Shown: piece by piece, positions 62,201 through 64,000 of the stretch
How the letters are laid out: each line of letters begins with the position of its first letter
Numbering within the stretch: position 1 is the first letter of the stretch
Assembly (NCBI RefSeq): GCF_024679095.1
Contig: NW_026111742.1
Coordinates: forward strand, 223,501 to 287,500
Reading direction: 5' to 3'
DNA from: Eriocheir sinensis
Lineage: Eukaryota > Arthropoda > Malacostraca > Decapoda > Varunidae
Length of the DNA stretch: 64,000 bases
Translations under genes and position numbers: made by a program
Notes under the pieces: generated by a model
What the model saw: only the letters and a program-made list of their open reading frames with translations
Told to the model about the DNA's origin: nothing
Database searches by the model: none

Positions 62201-62904
62201 CTAATGAAAGGCTGGACTGCACAAATCTGACCCTGTAGGAAGGTGCCACTCTCAATGTCAGTGCTAAGGAATTAGAAGGTGTCATTTGCTGAAGAGAGGC
62301 TTGGAGGTGTTATAACTATGCTAGTGAAAGGCTGGACTGCACTAATCTGACCCTGTAGTAAGGTGTAACTATAGGAATGAGGCACTTTCTAATTCAGTTG
62401 TCAGGAATTAAAAGGTGTCATGTGCTGCAGAGTGGCTTAAAGGTGTTATAACTATGCTAGTGAAAGCCTGGATTATACTAATCTGACCCTGATAAAAGGT
62501 GAAACAGTAAGAACGTGGCACTCTCAAGCTCTGTGCTAGGGAATCAGAAGGTTGCATGTGCTGCAGAGGGGCTTGGAGGTCTTATAACTATGCTACTGAA
62601 ATGTTGGACTGCAGTAATCTGACCCAGTAGGAAAGTGAAGGTGTAGGAAGGTGGCACTCACTGGCTCCGTGCTACGGAATCAAAAGGTGTCATCTGCTGC
62701 AGAGAGGCTTGGAGGTGTTGTAACTATGCTAGTGAAAAGCTGGACTGCACTTATCTGACCCTCTAGCAAGATCCAGCAGTAGGAAGGAGGCACTCTCTGG
62801 CTCAATGCTAGGGAATCAAAAGATGTCATGTGCTGCAGAGAGGCTTGAAGGTAATATGATATTATAAGGCTGGACTGCACTAATCTGTCCCTGTTGGAAG
62901 ATGC
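59238..62904 (+). repeat. 120/137-bp satellite array, segment 8 (unit B)
   Basis: This is the duplicate of 47828-51890 at an offset of about 11.0-11.4 kb, with two satellite units deleted near 59515 and no copy of the extra unit seen at 50028-50164. It loses similarity to unit A near 62885 and ends at GGAAGATGCATATATATAGG. Confidence 0.93.
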
Positions 62905-62920
62905 ATATATATAGGCTTGG

Positions 62921-63547
<627 letters not shown>

Positions 63548-63569
63548 CTAAATCAGCTTATATATATGT

Positions 63570-63803
63570 ATTTTTTTTTCTACGTCGTGGCCTATTGAGC
63601 CGGTAGGCTTCTTCCCGGTGGATCCTGATGGTCGGCCCAAGGCTTCTTCCCGGTGGATCCTGATGGTCGGCCCAAGGCTTTTTCCCGTTGGATCCTGATG
63701 GTCGGCCCAAGGCTTCTTCCCGGTGGATCCTGACGGTCGGCCCAAGGCTTCTTCCCGGTGGGGCCTGGTGGTCGGCCCAGCCCGTTCTGGCGTAGGTGAG
63801 TGT
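63570..63803 (-). mobile_element. SINE 3' part, minus strand, with expanded tail
   Basis: The T-run at 63571-63579 (A-tail on minus) is followed by ACGTCGTGGCCTATTGAGCC, five 35-bp tail repeats, and the SINE body end GCCCGTTCTGGCGTAGG. The copy is 5'-truncated near 63803, with no tRNA head or B box. Short frames across it only translate the repeats. Confidence 0.82.
63604..63778 (-). repeat. Five tandem 35-bp repeats in the SINE tail
   Basis: The unit on plus is AAGGCTTCTTCCCGGTGG followed by ATCCTGATGGTCGGCCC. Starts are spaced exactly 35 bp apart (63604, 63639, 63674, 63709, 63744). Other SINEs in the window have about two units, and the L2-like LINE tail at 52352 has one. Confidence 0.93.
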
Positions 63804-64000
63804 CAGACGATAAATTATCGTTGAAAAAAAAGTTCGAGACAATCTTAATACAAGAACATGTTATGTGAAGAAAACGTAGAAAAAACAGTAAATTATCACA
63901 TAAAACCGTAAAACAAGACAAACTTAGTATGTGAATATGTAAGAAGAAAAACCTATTATCAACATTTAGTTATCCTAGAAGAAACGGTAAAATGCTAAAC
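63804..64000. other. AT-rich sequence, nothing recognised
   Basis: The last ~200 bp are A-rich with no satellite unit, no coding motif and no clear repeat. This may be flanking single-copy DNA. Confidence 0.6.

Overview
This window looks like repeat-dominated nuclear DNA from an animal, most likely an arthropod and probably a decapod crustacean (crab-like). That assignment is inference. It rests on a Jockey-type LINE, CR1/L2-like LINEs, a tRNA-derived SINE, a Ty3/gypsy gag relic, long (AT)n/(CT)n/(GATA)n tracts and PstI-site satellite DNA. I find no convincing host protein-coding gene, rRNA, host tRNA or CRISPR array. Every long open frame is either translated tandem repeat or a piece of a decayed retroelement.

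Layout. (1) 1-26019 is an uninterrupted GT-rich minisatellite of 33/31-bp units (about 800 copies). Its plus strand is almost free of A, and it contains larger duplicated blocks. It runs off the left edge of the window. (2) A short SINE (26021-26238) sits exactly at the border with a second, unrelated tandem array. (3) From 26237 to about 62904 the backbone is a satellite of about 120/137 bp, always in the same orientation, with a PstI-type CTGCAG in most units. It is broken by mobile elements: Jockey-like LINE copies (28086-31210; 33032-35053, itself carrying a nested SINE; 44542-46406; 53594-53992; 55763-57672), a Ty3/gypsy gag/LTR relic (35672-36756), an unidentified insert with long microsatellites (41424-42673), CR1/L2-like LINEs (42782-44541, 52333-53400, 53993-55762) and a block holding a long palindromic hairpin (46970-47827 and 58238-59237). 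(4) 63570-64000 holds a minus-strand SINE tail with five 35-bp tandem repeats, then unrecognised AT-rich DNA.

The right half is built by duplication. About 42782-51900 (unit A) and 53993-62890 (unit B) are diverged tandem copies of one segment containing L2-like LINE + Jockey-like LINE + satellite + hairpin block + satellite. The copies differ by gain or loss of whole satellite units and by collapse of one hairpin arm.

The best leads are: Jockey-like LINE insertions that meet the satellite at the same base of its unit; a SINE whose 3' tail matches the 3' end of an L2-like LINE in the same window; the 35-bp VNTR inside that tail; the one-sided (all minus-strand) orientation of the LINE and LTR relics; and the higher-order structure and base composition of the 26-kb minisatellite.
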